From: Microvirga sp. Mcv34 | GTDB taxonomy: Bacteria > Pseudomonadota > Alphaproteobacteria > Rhizobiales > Beijerinckiaceae | NCBI RefSeq assembly: GCF_024519725.1 | Contig: NZ_JALJRK010000040.1 | Location: forward strand, 1 to 48,010 | Reading direction: 5' to 3' | DNA: 48,010 bases | Shown: one piece after another, positions 8,716 through 17,541 of the stretch | Numbering within the stretch: the stretch's first letter is position 1 | Layout of the letters: each line of letters starts with the position of its first letter | Program-made: the position numbers and the translations under genes | The notes under the pieces: model-generated | Databases searched by the model: none | Told to the model about the DNA's origin: nothing | The model's input: only the letters and a program-made list of their open reading frames with translations

Positions 8716-9580
8716 CGGCGACGCGGCGGACCGGTTCCAGCCCCTCAGGCCGGGGCTGGTCCGCCTCGCCTATCGCATGCTCGGCTCCCTCGCGGAGGCC
8801 GAGGACGTGGTGCAGGAGGCCTATATCCGCTGGCACCAGACGGACCGCACCCTGATCCGCGAGCCGGGCGCCTTCCTGTCCAGGACGGTCACGCGGCTGT
8901 GCCTCGACATCCTGAAATCGGCGCGGGTCAGGCGCGAGACCTATATCGGGCCCTGGCTGCCCGAGCCGGTCCTGGAAACCGCCGGGGACGAGGACATGAG
9001 CGAGGACCTGTCGCTGACCCTGATGATGGCCCTGGAGCGGCTCTCGCCGCTGGAACGCGCAGCCTTTCTCCTGCACGACGTGTTCGGCCTCGGCTTCGAG
9101 GAGGTCGCGGCGACCCTCGACCGGGATCCCGCCGCCTGCCGCCAGCTGGCCGCCCGGGCGCGCAGGAACGTGCGCGCCGACCGGCCGCGCTATCCTGTCG
9201 ACCGGGAGGAAGGCCGCCGGATGACCGATGCCTTCTTCGCCGCCTCGCGCAGCGGCGACCTGACGGCCTTGCAGAATCTCCTGTCGGAGAACGTCGTCGC
9301 CTACACGGATGGCGGCGGCGTCCGGAACGCGGCCCTCAACCCGCTCTTCGGCTTCCGCAGGGTATCGGGCCTCTTCATGGGCGTGGCGCGCAAGGATGAC
9401 GGCCGGCTGCCCCCCGTCCTTTACAACGGGCTGATCAACGGCCTGCCCGGCTTCGTCACGCTCGAGAAGGACGGCATCGTGCAGACCACGACCCTCGAAA
9501 TCGAGGACGGCCGCATCGTTGGGGTCTATATCGTGCGCAATCCCGAGAAGCTCCGCCACCTGGCCGGCTTGGCGAACTGA
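8702..9580 (+). CDS. ECF41 (SigJ-like) sigma factor with C-terminal SnoaL-like domain
   Basis: A 292-residue extracytoplasmic-function sigma factor. Sigma region 2 covers about 15-80 (LRPGLVRLAYRMLGS, DVVQEAY) and region 4 about 105-160 (LERLSPLERAAFLLHDVFG). The WLPEP linker is at 85-89. A SnoaL-like extension covers about 170-290. ECF41 proteins lack an anti-sigma factor and are controlled by this extension through a DGGG motif and an NPDKL-like motif. Both are present: DGGG at 203-206 and NPEKL at 280-284. The start is GTG at 8702, inside the end of the CMD gene, so the two are translationally coupled. Autoregulation through the promoter at 8185 is likely. Confidence 0.95.
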   Translation: MRPPDGDAADRFQPLRPGLVRLAYRMLGSLAEAEDVVQEAYIRWHQTDRTLIREPGAFLSRTVTRLCLDILKSARVRRETYIGPWLPEPVLETAGDEDMSEDLSLTLMMALERLSPLERAAFLLHDVFGLGFEEVAATLDRDPAACRQLAARARRNVRADRPRYPVDREEGRRMTDAFFAASRSGDLTALQNLLSENVVAYTDGGGVRNAALNPLFGFRRVSGLFMGVARKDDGRLPPVLYNGLINGLPGFVTLEKDGIVQTTTLEIEDGRIVGVYIVRNPEKLRHLAGLAN

Positions 9581-9693
9581 ACCTCGGTGACTTGGACCTT
9601 GGCGAATTAAGCGTTGAAGGAGGGCCGGACCGCGAAAGCACCGGTTGTTCCCGTGCCGCCCTCCCGCTACCTTGCGCTGATAAGGGAGGGCTC

Positions 9694-11022
9694 ATGGCTG
9701 GGATGGGCGAGACCGCGCGGCTGGAAATGTTCCGGGATCTGTTAGGCGACGCGCATCGCGCGCTGGACCTCCAGTTCGGCTTCGAATTGTGGGACGGCTC
9801 GACGGTCCCGGCCGACCTGCCGTCCTATGCCATGCGCCTGGTCATCCGGCGTGAAAGCGTGATCGCGGCCCTCCTGCGCCGCCCCAATCTCGATACCGCG
9901 CTCAACGCCTATGTGGCCGGCCTGCTGGACCTCAAGAACGGCACCATCTTCGATCTCGCCTCCCAGCGTCCGCAGAAGGCCGGCCGGCGCCTGAAGAGCC
10001 TGAGCAAGCTCAAGGCGCTGAAAACCGCCTATCACTTCCTGCGCGCTCCCGCCGACATGCCGCGGCCGCTCGCCCGGGTCGAGGACAAGCCGGACTCGCG
10101 CGACGGGAATCCTCAGACCAACAAGCAGAACGTCGCCTACCATTACGACGTGTCGAACGCGTTCTACGAGCTCTTCCTCGACCCGGAGATGGTCTATACC
10201 TGCGCGTATTTCCAGCCGGACTGGCACGACGACCTCGCCCGCGCGCAGCGGGACAAGCTCGACATGATCTGCCGCAAGCTGCGGCTCAAACCCGGCGAGC
10301 GCCTGCTCGACATCGGCTGCGGCTGGGGGGCGCTCATCTGCCATGCGGCGCAGCATTACGGCGTGAAGGCCACAGGCGTGACGCTCGCTGAGGAGCAGGC
10401 CGCGCTGGCGCGGGAGAAAGTGCAGCGCTTGGGCCTGCAGGACCGGGTCGAGGTGCTGGTGAAGGACTTCACGCAAATGGGGGGCGAGTTCGACAAGATC
10501 TCCTCCATCGGCATGTTCGAACATGTGGGGATCCGGAACCACCCGGCCTATTTCAGCGCCGTGCATCGCCTGCTCAGGCCGCGCGGGCTCTACCTGCACC
10601 ATACCATCGCGAGACGCGCCAAGAAGAGCGACAGGGCCTTCCGCAGGCTCAAGCCCGAATACAAGGCGCTCACCCGCTACATCTTCCCGGGCGGCGAGCT
10701 CGATCACCTCGGCATGTCGGTGGCCAATCTCGAACGCCATGGCTTCGAGGTGCACGACGTGGAGGCCTGGCGCGAGCATTACCAGCGCACGACCCGCCTC
10801 TGGTGGGAGAGCCTCAACGCCCGCCGGGCCGAGGCCGAGACGCTCGTCGGGCCGGAAAAGACCCGCATGTGGCTGCTCTACCTCGCCGGCTGCTCGCTCG
10901 CCTTCGAGCGCGCGGCCGTGGGTGTGAACCAGACCCTCGTGTCCAAACGCACCCGCGGCCCGTCAGGCCTGCCGCCCTCGCGGGCGGATCTTTATCGCTC
11001 GTCAGGCACCAGCCAGCCCTGA
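9694..11022 (+). CDS. Cyclopropane-fatty-acyl-phospholipid synthase family methyltransferase
   Basis: Predicted to add a methylene group from SAM across the double bond of membrane phospholipid acyl chains. The 442 residues hold an N-terminal lipid-binding region, YHYDVSNAFYELFL (149-162), the SAM site LLDIGCGWG (204-212), and GMFEHVG, all hallmarks of CfaS/Mycolic-acid cyclopropane synthases. The ATG at 9694 follows GGGAGGG; 102 bp of upstream open frame is not family-like. The 3' end overlaps the convergent SDR-like gene by 31 bp. The 113-bp gap after the ECF41 gene leaves open whether the sigma factor also controls this gene. The substrate could also be a hydroxy or methyl fatty acid. Confidence 0.92.
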   Translation: MAGMGETARLEMFRDLLGDAHRALDLQFGFELWDGSTVPADLPSYAMRLVIRRESVIAALLRRPNLDTALNAYVAGLLDLKNGTIFDLASQRPQKAGRRLKSLSKLKALKTAYHFLRAPADMPRPLARVEDKPDSRDGNPQTNKQNVAYHYDVSNAFYELFLDPEMVYTCAYFQPDWHDDLARAQRDKLDMICRKLRLKPGERLLDIGCGWGALICHAAQHYGVKATGVTLAEEQAALAREKVQRLGLQDRVEVLVKDFTQMGGEFDKISSIGMFEHVGIRNHPAYFSAVHRLLRPRGLYLHHTIARRAKKSDRAFRRLKPEYKALTRYIFPGGELDHLGMSVANLERHGFEVHDVEAWREHYQRTTRLWWESLNARRAEAETLVGPEKTRMWLLYLAGCSLAFERAAVGVNQTLVSKRTRGPSGLPPSRADLYRSSGTSQP

Positions 11023-12650
11023 TAGCGCACGAGCTTCCCGATGAAGGGCAGCGCGATCGCTACGTCGAAGCTGTAGCGGCCATGTTCGTCCACGAAGGCT
11101 CGTGCCGGCGTGCGCGGTGCCAGAACCATCGGCAATCTCACAGGACCTATGCGCCAGGCCGCCATGTCGAGCATGAAGCCGGTCTCGTCCGGCGTCATTT
11201 CGAGCTCGAAATCGAAGGGACCGAAACGTTCATAAAGGCGTCGGGGCGCAGGGCCGGCTCTAAGCGTGCTGCGAAAGGTCGAGCGTCCGAAGCGACGGAT
11301 CCAGATTTCCTTGTTGCCGTGCCGTTTTAGGAAGACATCGGCGACCTCATCCGATGCACTTGCAGGAAATCCGAACAGCTTTGCGACGATCCTTGCCGCC
11401 CAATGCTCTGCGCCGTCGATCATGGCGCGGCCTGTCAGATGGAGAGGAGCGCTTGTATGAATCTGTCGCACCAGCGGCGGGAGACGTGCGATATCGGGGC
11501 CGAGAGCTTTCTCGAACAGGGTTTTGCCTTCAGGCCAGCAGGAAGCCCGCCGCACATCGATCCGGAAGCGGCGGAACTCATTCTCGATCGCATTAAGGGC
11601 CAGAAGATCACTCGCGATCCTCGCGCCTCTTGTCATGATGCTGCCATCGAGCAGGCCTCGAATGAGAGCAAGCGCTGGCAGCGTGGGAATGTTCGGCCCG
11701 TCACCTGCTTCCGCCACGACGGACCATATGGCCTGGATAGAATGTCCTTCCTGATCTTGTCCCGAAGTCGCTACGCTCATTCCGCCCCGATCTGTGCCGA
11801 AAGGCTCTAACCACAATGCGATATTTTGCAGGGCGGATGCTAAGGGGCGAAGAGAACGCAGGAGCTTCAGGCGGATCGGAAGCGCGAACAGCCAAAGACC
11901 AAGATGCAGGATGGGCAGCTCAAGGCCTGCGCGGAAAATCACGCTGCGAGTGGACGGATAGCGTGCCGGCAAAATGTCGAGATCCGGCGTCTCGCATAGG
12001 GAGAGCCAGCGGGGACCGAGACCAGGCATGTCTTGTCTGATCAGCTCACCCCATCCGGGGCGCATCGTCCAGCGACCACCGAGCCAAACGCGGACGGGCT
12101 GTCCGGCATAGGCGAGAATCGCCTCAACCACGGACAGGCCACGCGGCGCGCGATTGCCAGGTGAGATGGCGACCGCAATCGCATCGACCTGCCGCCAATC
12201 TTGCGTCAGAACCGCCACCGCCGCACCGGACAACGCAGGCGTTGAGCTTGCCCCCGTCACGGCCAGGATACCTGCTTCAAGCGCGACCTCGTTCAGTGCC
12301 GAGAAGCGGGCCACGAAGTCGCGCGCATCCGCCAAATCCACATAGTGGCAGCCCGTCAAGATTGCCGCCCGCGCCAGATGAGGCTCCGCTCCCTGAAACG
12401 GGCCCGCAGCATCGACGACACAAAAGGGCTTTACCTTGCGAAGGATTTCGAGCGGTGCATCCCGATCGATCGAGATCATGTCGATCCGCGGATCCCCATA
12501 ACGGGCTTTGAGGCTTCTAATAAGGTCCGCATGACGTCGCGGATTGCGTCCACCGACCAGCACAGCGACATCCGTGGTGGCGAGCAACCCCTCGACCAGT
12601 CTCCGCCCAAACGCGCCCGCCCCACCCACAACAAGAATAGGGGACGTCAT
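10992..12650 (-). CDS. Saccharopine-dehydrogenase-like NAD(P)-binding protein with DUF4166 domain
   Basis: A 552-residue fusion. Residues 1-150 are a Rossmann fold with GGAGAFGRR (9-17) and the DAAGPFQG motif typical of the saccharopine dehydrogenase-like family. The last ~180 residues (RHGNKEIWIRRFG to YQGWLVP) match DUF4166, of unknown function. A hydrophobic stretch at about 245-265 may touch the membrane. The substrate is unknown. It is coupled by a 4-bp overlap to the DCC-family protein upstream, so the pair probably acts together in one redox step. Convergent overlap with CfaS at its 3' end. Confidence 0.85.
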   Translation of the reverse strand: MTSPILVVGGAGAFGRRLVEGLLATTDVAVLVGGRNPRRHADLIRSLKARYGDPRIDMISIDRDAPLEILRKVKPFCVVDAAGPFQGAEPHLARAAILTGCHYVDLADARDFVARFSALNEVALEAGILAVTGASSTPALSGAAVAVLTQDWRQVDAIAVAISPGNRAPRGLSVVEAILAYAGQPVRVWLGGRWTMRPGWGELIRQDMPGLGPRWLSLCETPDLDILPARYPSTRSVIFRAGLELPILHLGLWLFALPIRLKLLRSLRPLASALQNIALWLEPFGTDRGGMSVATSGQDQEGHSIQAIWSVVAEAGDGPNIPTLPALALIRGLLDGSIMTRGARIASDLLALNAIENEFRRFRIDVRRASCWPEGKTLFEKALGPDIARLPPLVRQIHTSAPLHLTGRAMIDGAEHWAARIVAKLFGFPASASDEVADVFLKRHGNKEIWIRRFGRSTFRSTLRAGPAPRRLYERFGPFDFELEMTPDETGFMLDMAAWRIGPVRLPMVLAPRTPARAFVDEHGRYSFDVAIALPFIGKLVRYQGWLVPDER

Positions 12651-13117
12651 GAGACGCCCGTCAGGGCGACCTCATCGAGGCATCGCATCCGCATCTCCTG
12701 CGTGGGGCGCAGGCAAACCTCGTCACGCCCGAACCAAGTGTAGCGGTTCCGGGCGACCCGATCATAGAGCGGATTGCGCAAGGACCGCGGGACGATCCGC
12801 AGGATGCGCGTCCATGCCCATCCGCGCAGGTGACGGGCGACCATCAGAGCGGCATCGGACTTGAAATAGGCGGTGCCTCCGACGATGGCGACATTGGTTT
12901 GCGGCTCATCCGGGTCGATGCCGAAGCTCTCGGCGAGATGCCGGCCTTGCGGTGATTGAATGCGCAGGAAGCGGAAGGTCTCATCCCGCCTGATTACGAA
13001 CTGGGCCCAGGACGAACAGAGGACGCAAACGCCGTCGATGAGGATCAGACGGTCGTGCCAACCCGGAGCAGGCTGCGGTCTCCAGTCTTTGTATATCTCA
13101 CGGCAACGAGATCTCAT
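12647..13117 (-). CDS. DCC-family (DUF393) thiol-disulfide oxidoreductase-like protein
   Basis: A 156-residue protein starting LILIDGVCVLC, which contains the family signature D28-G-x-C31-x-x-C34. This resembles a thioredoxin-like redox motif, so the annotation of thiol-disulfide oxidoreductase is family-based rather than proven. The C-terminal RDEVCLRPTQEMR segment is also typical. Its stop overlaps the start of the DUF4166 fusion gene. The ATG at 13117 has no strong Shine-Dalgarno; a shorter start before LILIDG is possible. Confidence 0.85.
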   Translation of the reverse strand: MRSRCREIYKDWRPQPAPGWHDRLILIDGVCVLCSSWAQFVIRRDETFRFLRIQSPQGRHLAESFGIDPDEPQTNVAIVGGTAYFKSDAALMVARHLRGWAWTRILRIVPRSLRNPLYDRVARNRYTWFGRDEVCLRPTQEMRMRCLDEVALTGVS

Positions 13118-13231
13118 TGCATCTTTGTAGTCTAATTCAAGGGAGCCGGAAAGGGTGGCCGATCACGCTCGGACATCTGACTCGCGGCCTCTCGAACCTC
13201 CCGCAGCGATGAGGCCTTAAGAGCATCTCAC

Positions 13232-14137
13232 TCACGGGGTGGCGAAATCCACCGCCGGCATCGGGAGCCCGCGCCGGAGGCAGGCGGCCTCGAGCGTGTT
13301 GCGCAGCAGGCACGCGATTGTCATGGGGCCGACGCCGCCCGGCACCGGCGTGATGGCGGATGCGACCTGAGCCGCCTCCGTATAGGCCACGTCGCCGACC
13401 ACCTTGGTCTTGCCCTCGCCGGCCGCCGGATTCGGGACCCGGTTGATGCCCACGTCGATCACGATGGCGCCGGGCTTGATCCAATCGCCGCGCACTATTT
13501 CGGGACGCCCGACGGCGGCCACGAGGAGGTCCGCGTTACGGCACACGTCGGCCAAGTCGCGGGTCTTCGAATGGGCCACCGTCACCGTGCAGCTCTGGGC
13601 GATGAGCAGCTGCGCCATGGGCTTGCCGACGATGTTGGAGCGCCCGAGCACCACGGCGTTGAGCCCGGCGAGATCGCGCCGTACGGATTGCGCGAGCAGA
13701 AGGCAGCCGAGCGGCGTGCAGGAGACGAGGCCGGGCACGCCGGTCATCAGACGCCCGGCATTGATGGGGTGGAAGCCGTCCACGTCCTTGGCCGGATCGA
13801 TGGCCTCGATCACCTTCTGCGCGTCGATCTGCTTTGGCAGGGGCAGCTGCACCAGGATGCCGTCCACCGCAGGATCGGCATTGAGCCTTGCGACGAGGTC
13901 GAGCAGCTCCGCCTCAGGGGTGGAGGCCGGCAGCTTGTGCTCGAAGGAGCGCATGCCGACCTCGACGGTCTGGCGCGCCTTATTCTTCACATAGAGCTGG
14001 CTCGCGGGATCCTCTCCGACGATGACCACCGCGAGGCCGGGGGTGACGCCCTGCGCGGCCAGGGTTCCGACCGCTCCGGCGATGCGGGACCGCAACCCCT
14101 CGGCATAGGCTTTTCCGTCGATGATCGTGGCGCTCAT
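13232..14137 (-). CDS. folD: Methylenetetrahydrofolate dehydrogenase / methenyl-THF cyclohydrolase FolD
   Basis: Interconverts 5,10-methylene-THF and 10-formyl-THF in one-carbon metabolism, the cofactor needed by PurH at the left end of the window. The 301 residues are family length. Visible signatures are YVKNKARQ (Y49, K53), [12 protein letters not shown], the NADP-site [11 protein letters not shown] and the C-terminal [16 protein letters not shown]. Coupled by a 4-bp overlap to the DUF167 gene upstream, in the apparent yggT-DUF167-folD operon. Confidence 0.97.
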   Translation of the reverse strand: MSATIIDGKAYAEGLRSRIAGAVGTLAAQGVTPGLAVVIVGEDPASQLYVKNKARQTVEVGMRSFEHKLPASTPEAELLDLVARLNADPAVDGILVQLPLPKQIDAQKVIEAIDPAKDVDGFHPINAGRLMTGVPGLVSCTPLGCLLLAQSVRRDLAGLNAVVLGRSNIVGKPMAQLLIAQSCTVTVAHSKTRDLADVCRNADLLVAAVGRPEIVRGDWIKPGAIVIDVGINRVPNPAAGEGKTKVVGDVAYTEAAQVASAITPVPGGVGPMTIACLLRNTLEAACLRRGLPMPAVDFATP

Positions 14138-14463
14138 GAATGGGTCCGTCCTGTCAATGCGGCGAGGACGGCGGCCAGAGCCTCCCCCTCGCCCGAGATC
14201 GAAAAGGTCTTCAGCCGGGCCGTGGCTCCCGCCGCAAGGCTCACGGCCGAGGCCGGAACCTTCAGGGCCTTCGCCAGCAGGCGCCGGACGCCCTCGTTGG
14301 CGGCCCCATCCTCCGGCACGGCCCGGACCCGGACCTTCAGCACCCGCCTTCCGTCCGAGAGGACATCGATGCCCTCGATGGCGTCACGCCCGCCCCGGGG
14401 CGTCACGCGCACCCAGATGTCGAGCCCATCGGGACGGATGCTCCAGGCCGCACTCGAGGCCAA
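14134..14463 (-). CDS. DUF167 / YggU family protein
   Basis: A 109-residue small alpha/beta protein with the family core [14 protein letters not shown] and the [19 protein letters not shown] segment. Function is unknown in the family. It is commonly found beside yggT, as here: the yggT stop is 13 bp upstream and the folD start overlaps its stop. Annotated by homology only. Confidence 0.92.
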   Translation of the reverse strand: MASSAAWSIRPDGLDIWVRVTPRGGRDAIEGIDVLSDGRRVLKVRVRAVPEDGAANEGVRRLLAKALKVPASAVSLAAGATARLKTFSISGEGEALAAVLAALTGRTHS

Positions 14464-14476
14464 ACCAGGCTCCTTG

Positions 14477-14767
14477 TCAGAAAGCGATGGGCATCAGGTA
14501 GTCGACGATCAGGTTCTGGATGAAAATGATCAGCAGAATCAGGATGATGGGGGAAATGTCCACGCCCCCGAGATTGGGCAGGATGTTCCGGATCGGCCTC
14601 AGGGCCGGCTCGGTCACCGCATCGAGGAAATTCCAGATCGACCGGACCACATCGTTGCGGGTGTTGACCACGTTGAAGGCCACCAGCCAGCTCAGGATCG
14701 CCGAGGCGACAATGAGATAGGTATAGAGCTGCAGGGCCAGCAGAATGACGTTCAGGAGCGCGCGCAT
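14477..14767 (-). CDS. YggT family integral membrane protein
   Basis: A 96-residue protein with two membrane spans: about 3-27 ([22 protein letters not shown]) and about 66-90 ([18 protein letters not shown]). Between them lies the conserved loop [17 protein letters not shown]. Family members have been linked to osmotic stress and cell-division site organisation, without a defined activity. The ATG at 14767 is chosen because the long in-frame upstream extension is not YggT-like. Confidence 0.93.
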   Translation of the reverse strand: MRALLNVILLALQLYTYLIVASAILSWLVAFNVVNTRNDVVRSIWNFLDAVTEPALRPIRNILPNLGGVDISPIILILLIIFIQNLIVDYLMPIAF

Positions 14768-14950
14768 GGGAAACCTGTCGGGGGATCGGCTTCGTTCATG
14801 TAGCGATTGAAGCGGGGCTGAACAACCCATAACCGCTTCGGCCGGCGGCCGGATCCCGTCGGAAACCCGTCCCCTGCCCCGCACGGGCCGATTGACAGAC
14901 CGAAGCCGAGAGGCCTAAAACGTCGCCCACTTGGCTCGATTCAATCGACC

Positions 14951-15027
<77 letters not shown>

Positions 15028-15228
15028 GTTCCAAGCCTCTGACATCAATGATGTTTGCCGGCCGAGGCGATCTTCCCTGAGTGGTAGACAAGCGAACCTG
15101 CGATCGCGGGATGGGCGTCTGCTGGTCGCGAGACTACTTTCGCTGGATGACACGGGTGGGATGACACGTGGTGAGACGGCTCTCCTGACCGGCATCACCC
15201 ATCGTCGGCGACCCGGGCAGGCGAGGCA

Positions 15229-15345
15229 TCAGGGGGCTATCATGGCAGCGGCCACGATAGTGGCCGCATAGGCCGACAGGGTGACGAACGGGACGAGCAC
15301 TGTCGCGACCAAAGCGAGGCCCAGGGACGTCTTGAGGGTTTGCAT
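15229..15345 (-). CDS. 38-residue single-span membrane peptide, copy 1
   Basis: A small gene (38 codons plus TGA) beginning MQTLKTSLGLAL and ending IVAAAMIAP. It is almost entirely hydrophobic after a Lys-bearing N-terminus, so it is predicted to be one membrane span or a secretion signal without a mature protein. An ideal AGGAG stands exactly 7 nt before the ATG. A second gene of identical length, with the same ribosome-site sequence and spacing, lies at 20505-20621. The two peptides share 14 of 38 residues, including P19, AYA at 25-27, I30, A32, A34 and the terminal P38. The paralogy makes real translation likely. Function unknown. Confidence 0.72.
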   Translation of the reverse strand: MQTLKTSLGLALVATVLVPFVTLSAYAATIVAAAMIAP

Positions 15346-15649
15346 GGCGAGGCTCCTTTGGATGTCGGCCTCAAGACTGCAGCCAGAAAGCTAACCCGCG
15401 GTTAACCTTGACAGGAAAACCGGGCCGGCAGCCCGGCGGGACATTCTCACGGTTCCCGCGCCGAGCCCTTCCCTGCCTCTTGCGCGAGTCCCGGCACGGA
15501 GACTGCGCCGTGGTGCCCCCCTTGCCAGAAGCCCTGTCTCCGGATCCTTCGATCATCGTCCATGGAACCGTAAGGCGATCAACGATGTTGATGGTTTCGC
15601 CGCCTCTCTCGCGGCCTCGGGTTCGCCGAGTTGTTCAGGGAATCACGTC
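15346..15649 (+). promoter_or_regulatory. 304-bp intergenic region with candidate EcfG-like promoter for the RTX gene
   Basis: No gene is seen. GGAAC (15564-15568), a 17-bp spacer and TGTT (15586-15589) resemble the alphaproteobacterial general-stress (EcfG) promoter GGAAC-N16/17-cGTT with one deviation, 60 bp before the RTX start. A GC-rich hairpin (CCGGGC-N5-GCCCGG) lies at 15420-15436 without a convincing T-run. Confidence 0.4.
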
Positions 15650-16777
15650 ATGCCCACCGTCATCGCCATTGAAGCAAAGCCGGTCGATTTCGAGAAGGTC
15701 GACAGCAACTTTCTCCACCTCTACCTCGTCAAGACCGAGACCGACAACCAGGGCAACGTCATCTCCGAGAAGGTGATCCGGGGCTCCGTCAAGAACAACG
15801 ATGACCTTCGAACGATTGCCGGCGCCGACCTCGCGTCCTCCCCGGACCGGCGTGGCTCCGACACCCCCGAGGAGCGGCATCGCAAGGTGCTCGATCTCGG
15901 TGGGAGGGATGCCAACGAGGTCTGGCAGATCATGGTTCAGCATGCAGCCGATATCGACAAGGCCGGGCTGCGCTACAGCTATGACATTACCAAGAGCCTT
16001 CCCGGATATGATCTGAACAGCAACTCCGTCGTTGCCTCCGTGCTTCATTCGGTTGGCCTGGATTTCAGCACGAGCCTCCCGGGCGACGTCAGCCGATCCG
16101 AAGTTCCGCTCTATGGCCAGCTCAAGTACATGAACGTGGATGACGCGCTCTTCGGAACGGCGGGCAACGACTGGATCCTGGGTGGTGTCGGAAACGACCG
16201 GCTTTACGGTCGGGACGGCAACGACCGCCTCTATGGAGAAGACGGCAACGATCGTCTTCTCGGCGGCAATGGTGACGATGTTCTGAGCGGCGGGAGCGGC
16301 AATGACAATCTGGACGGCGGCGCCGGCAACGACCGAATCGATGGCGGGAGCGGGAACGACCGGCTCTATGGCAGCTATGGCGACGACGTCCTGAACGGCG
16401 GCAGCGGCAACGACCGCCTCTATGGCGAGTCAGGGGCCGACATTCTTCGCGGCGGCTCGGGCAAGGACGCCTTCGTCTACAACACGGTTCCGAAAAGCTC
16501 TGCGGACGTGGACACCATCCGGGACTTCTCGGTGGCCCACGACACGTTTTGGCTGAACAACAAGGCGTTCACGGGCCTGGGGAGCGAACGCCCATTGAAG
16601 TCCTCGGCCTTCTGGACGGGAACTGAGGCCCATGATGCGACCGACCGTGTCATCTACGACCGTGCCAACGGCGTCCTCTATTACGACCAGGATGGCACCG
16701 GCGCGGCCCAGCAGGTGGTGGTGGCCAAGCTCTCCGCAGGCTTGAAAATGACCCACCTGGACATTCTGGTGACCTAA
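15650..16777 (+). CDS. RTX calcium-binding protein with N-terminal domain of unknown function
   Basis: A 375-residue acidic, cysteine-free protein, probably exported by a type I secretion system in the RTX manner; no transporter genes are in the window. About twelve GGxGxDxLx nonapeptides occupy residues 165-275 and would form a calcium-bound beta-roll. A C-terminal RTX-type module (DAFVYNTVPKSSADVDTIRDF, then RVIYDRANGVLYYDQDGTG) follows. The N-terminal 160 residues contain FLHLYLVK and YDLNSNSVVASVLHSVGLD. This pattern resembles a papain/NlpC-like fold in which Asn-Ser-Asn-Ser stands where a catalytic Cys might be; that reading is inference. AGGGAA precedes the ATG by about 8 nt. Confidence 0.9.
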   Translation: MPTVIAIEAKPVDFEKVDSNFLHLYLVKTETDNQGNVISEKVIRGSVKNNDDLRTIAGADLASSPDRRGSDTPEERHRKVLDLGGRDANEVWQIMVQHAADIDKAGLRYSYDITKSLPGYDLNSNSVVASVLHSVGLDFSTSLPGDVSRSEVPLYGQLKYMNVDDALFGTAGNDWILGGVGNDRLYGRDGNDRLYGEDGNDRLLGGNGDDVLSGGSGNDNLDGGAGNDRIDGGSGNDRLYGSYGDDVLNGGSGNDRLYGESGADILRGGSGKDAFVYNTVPKSSADVDTIRDFSVAHDTFWLNNKAFTGLGSERPLKSSAFWTGTEAHDATDRVIYDRANGVLYYDQDGTGAAQQVVVAKLSAGLKMTHLDILVT

Positions 16778-16964
16778 CGCATCGAACGCAGAACCAGTCC
16801 GAGACGCATGCGGACGCTCCAGCCGGCTTGAACCCTCGGCTGGGGCGCTGCGCGCTGACCGGCGTGAAGGCTCGCTCGTCCGTTGCCACGGCCTGCGTGC
16901 CGGCTCACGCCACATCTCACCCGCCGCATTGAGCCTGAGATCCGGGATCCGCCCGGTATCCCGC

Positions 16965-17273
16965 TTACGCTCCGCGACTCTCCAGGTAGAGTCTCGCGGC
17001 CTTGATGGCGGCGTCACATTGGGTCGAGGTGCCGCCGAGGATGTCTTCGGGCGCGGTGCGTCCGGTCCAGACGTCGAACGTGGCCCTGACGGCCCAGAAC
17101 GGGTCGGCGACCGCCCGATCGGCCAGCCTCGGCAGGGAAGCCTCCGCGCAGCTGCGCATGTCGGTGATGACGGCCTGAGGGGCGCGGATTTGGGACAGGC
17201 GTTCGTTCATCTCCGCCTGAAGCGGATCGACGATCAGCACGCTGACGACGGCAGCCAGGAGTTCCTGAAGCAT
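16965..17273 (-). CDS. Hypothetical protein with N-terminal hydrophobic segment
   Basis: A 102-residue protein that I do not recognise. The first 18 residues (LLAAVVSVLIV) could be a signal or membrane anchor. The rest is soluble with two cysteines (TDMRSCAEA and STQCDAA), possibly forming a disulfide if exported. AGAGG at 7 nt supports the ATG at 17273. It stands alone, divergent from the next hypothetical gene across a 268-bp gap in which I see no other gene. Confidence 0.7.
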   Translation of the reverse strand: MLQELLAAVVSVLIVDPLQAEMNERLSQIRAPQAVITDMRSCAEASLPRLADRAVADPFWAVRATFDVWTGRTAPEDILGGTSTQCDAAIKAARLYLESRGA

Positions 17274-17541
17274 TCTTCACCTCTGAGCCGGCGGTCGGAT
17301 CGAAGAGATCCGACATCACGCAAGGGCCGGCACGGCTCGCGTCAGAGGGGCCCGGATCAGGGACGCTCCAGGATTTAAGCATGGCAGACCGGCGTTCAAG
17401 GCCGCCTGACTCGGGAGACAAGATTCCCCTGCGACCAAAGGTACTTTCCCGCCCTTACGCCCAAGCCTCAAAGTTGCCTGGATTGGCCCTGTATGACCTG
17501 AACACCGTCTCAAACGATTTGCGGATCGGATCATCAGCCTC

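Noticed and set aside
15420..15436. GC hairpin upstream of the RTX gene considered as a terminator
   Set aside because: No gene ends beside it, and the only T-run is short and on the other strand.
16142..16474. Regular short repeats considered as a CRISPR or tandem-repeat array
   Set aside because: They encode RTX nonapeptides inside one reading frame; spacers are absent.
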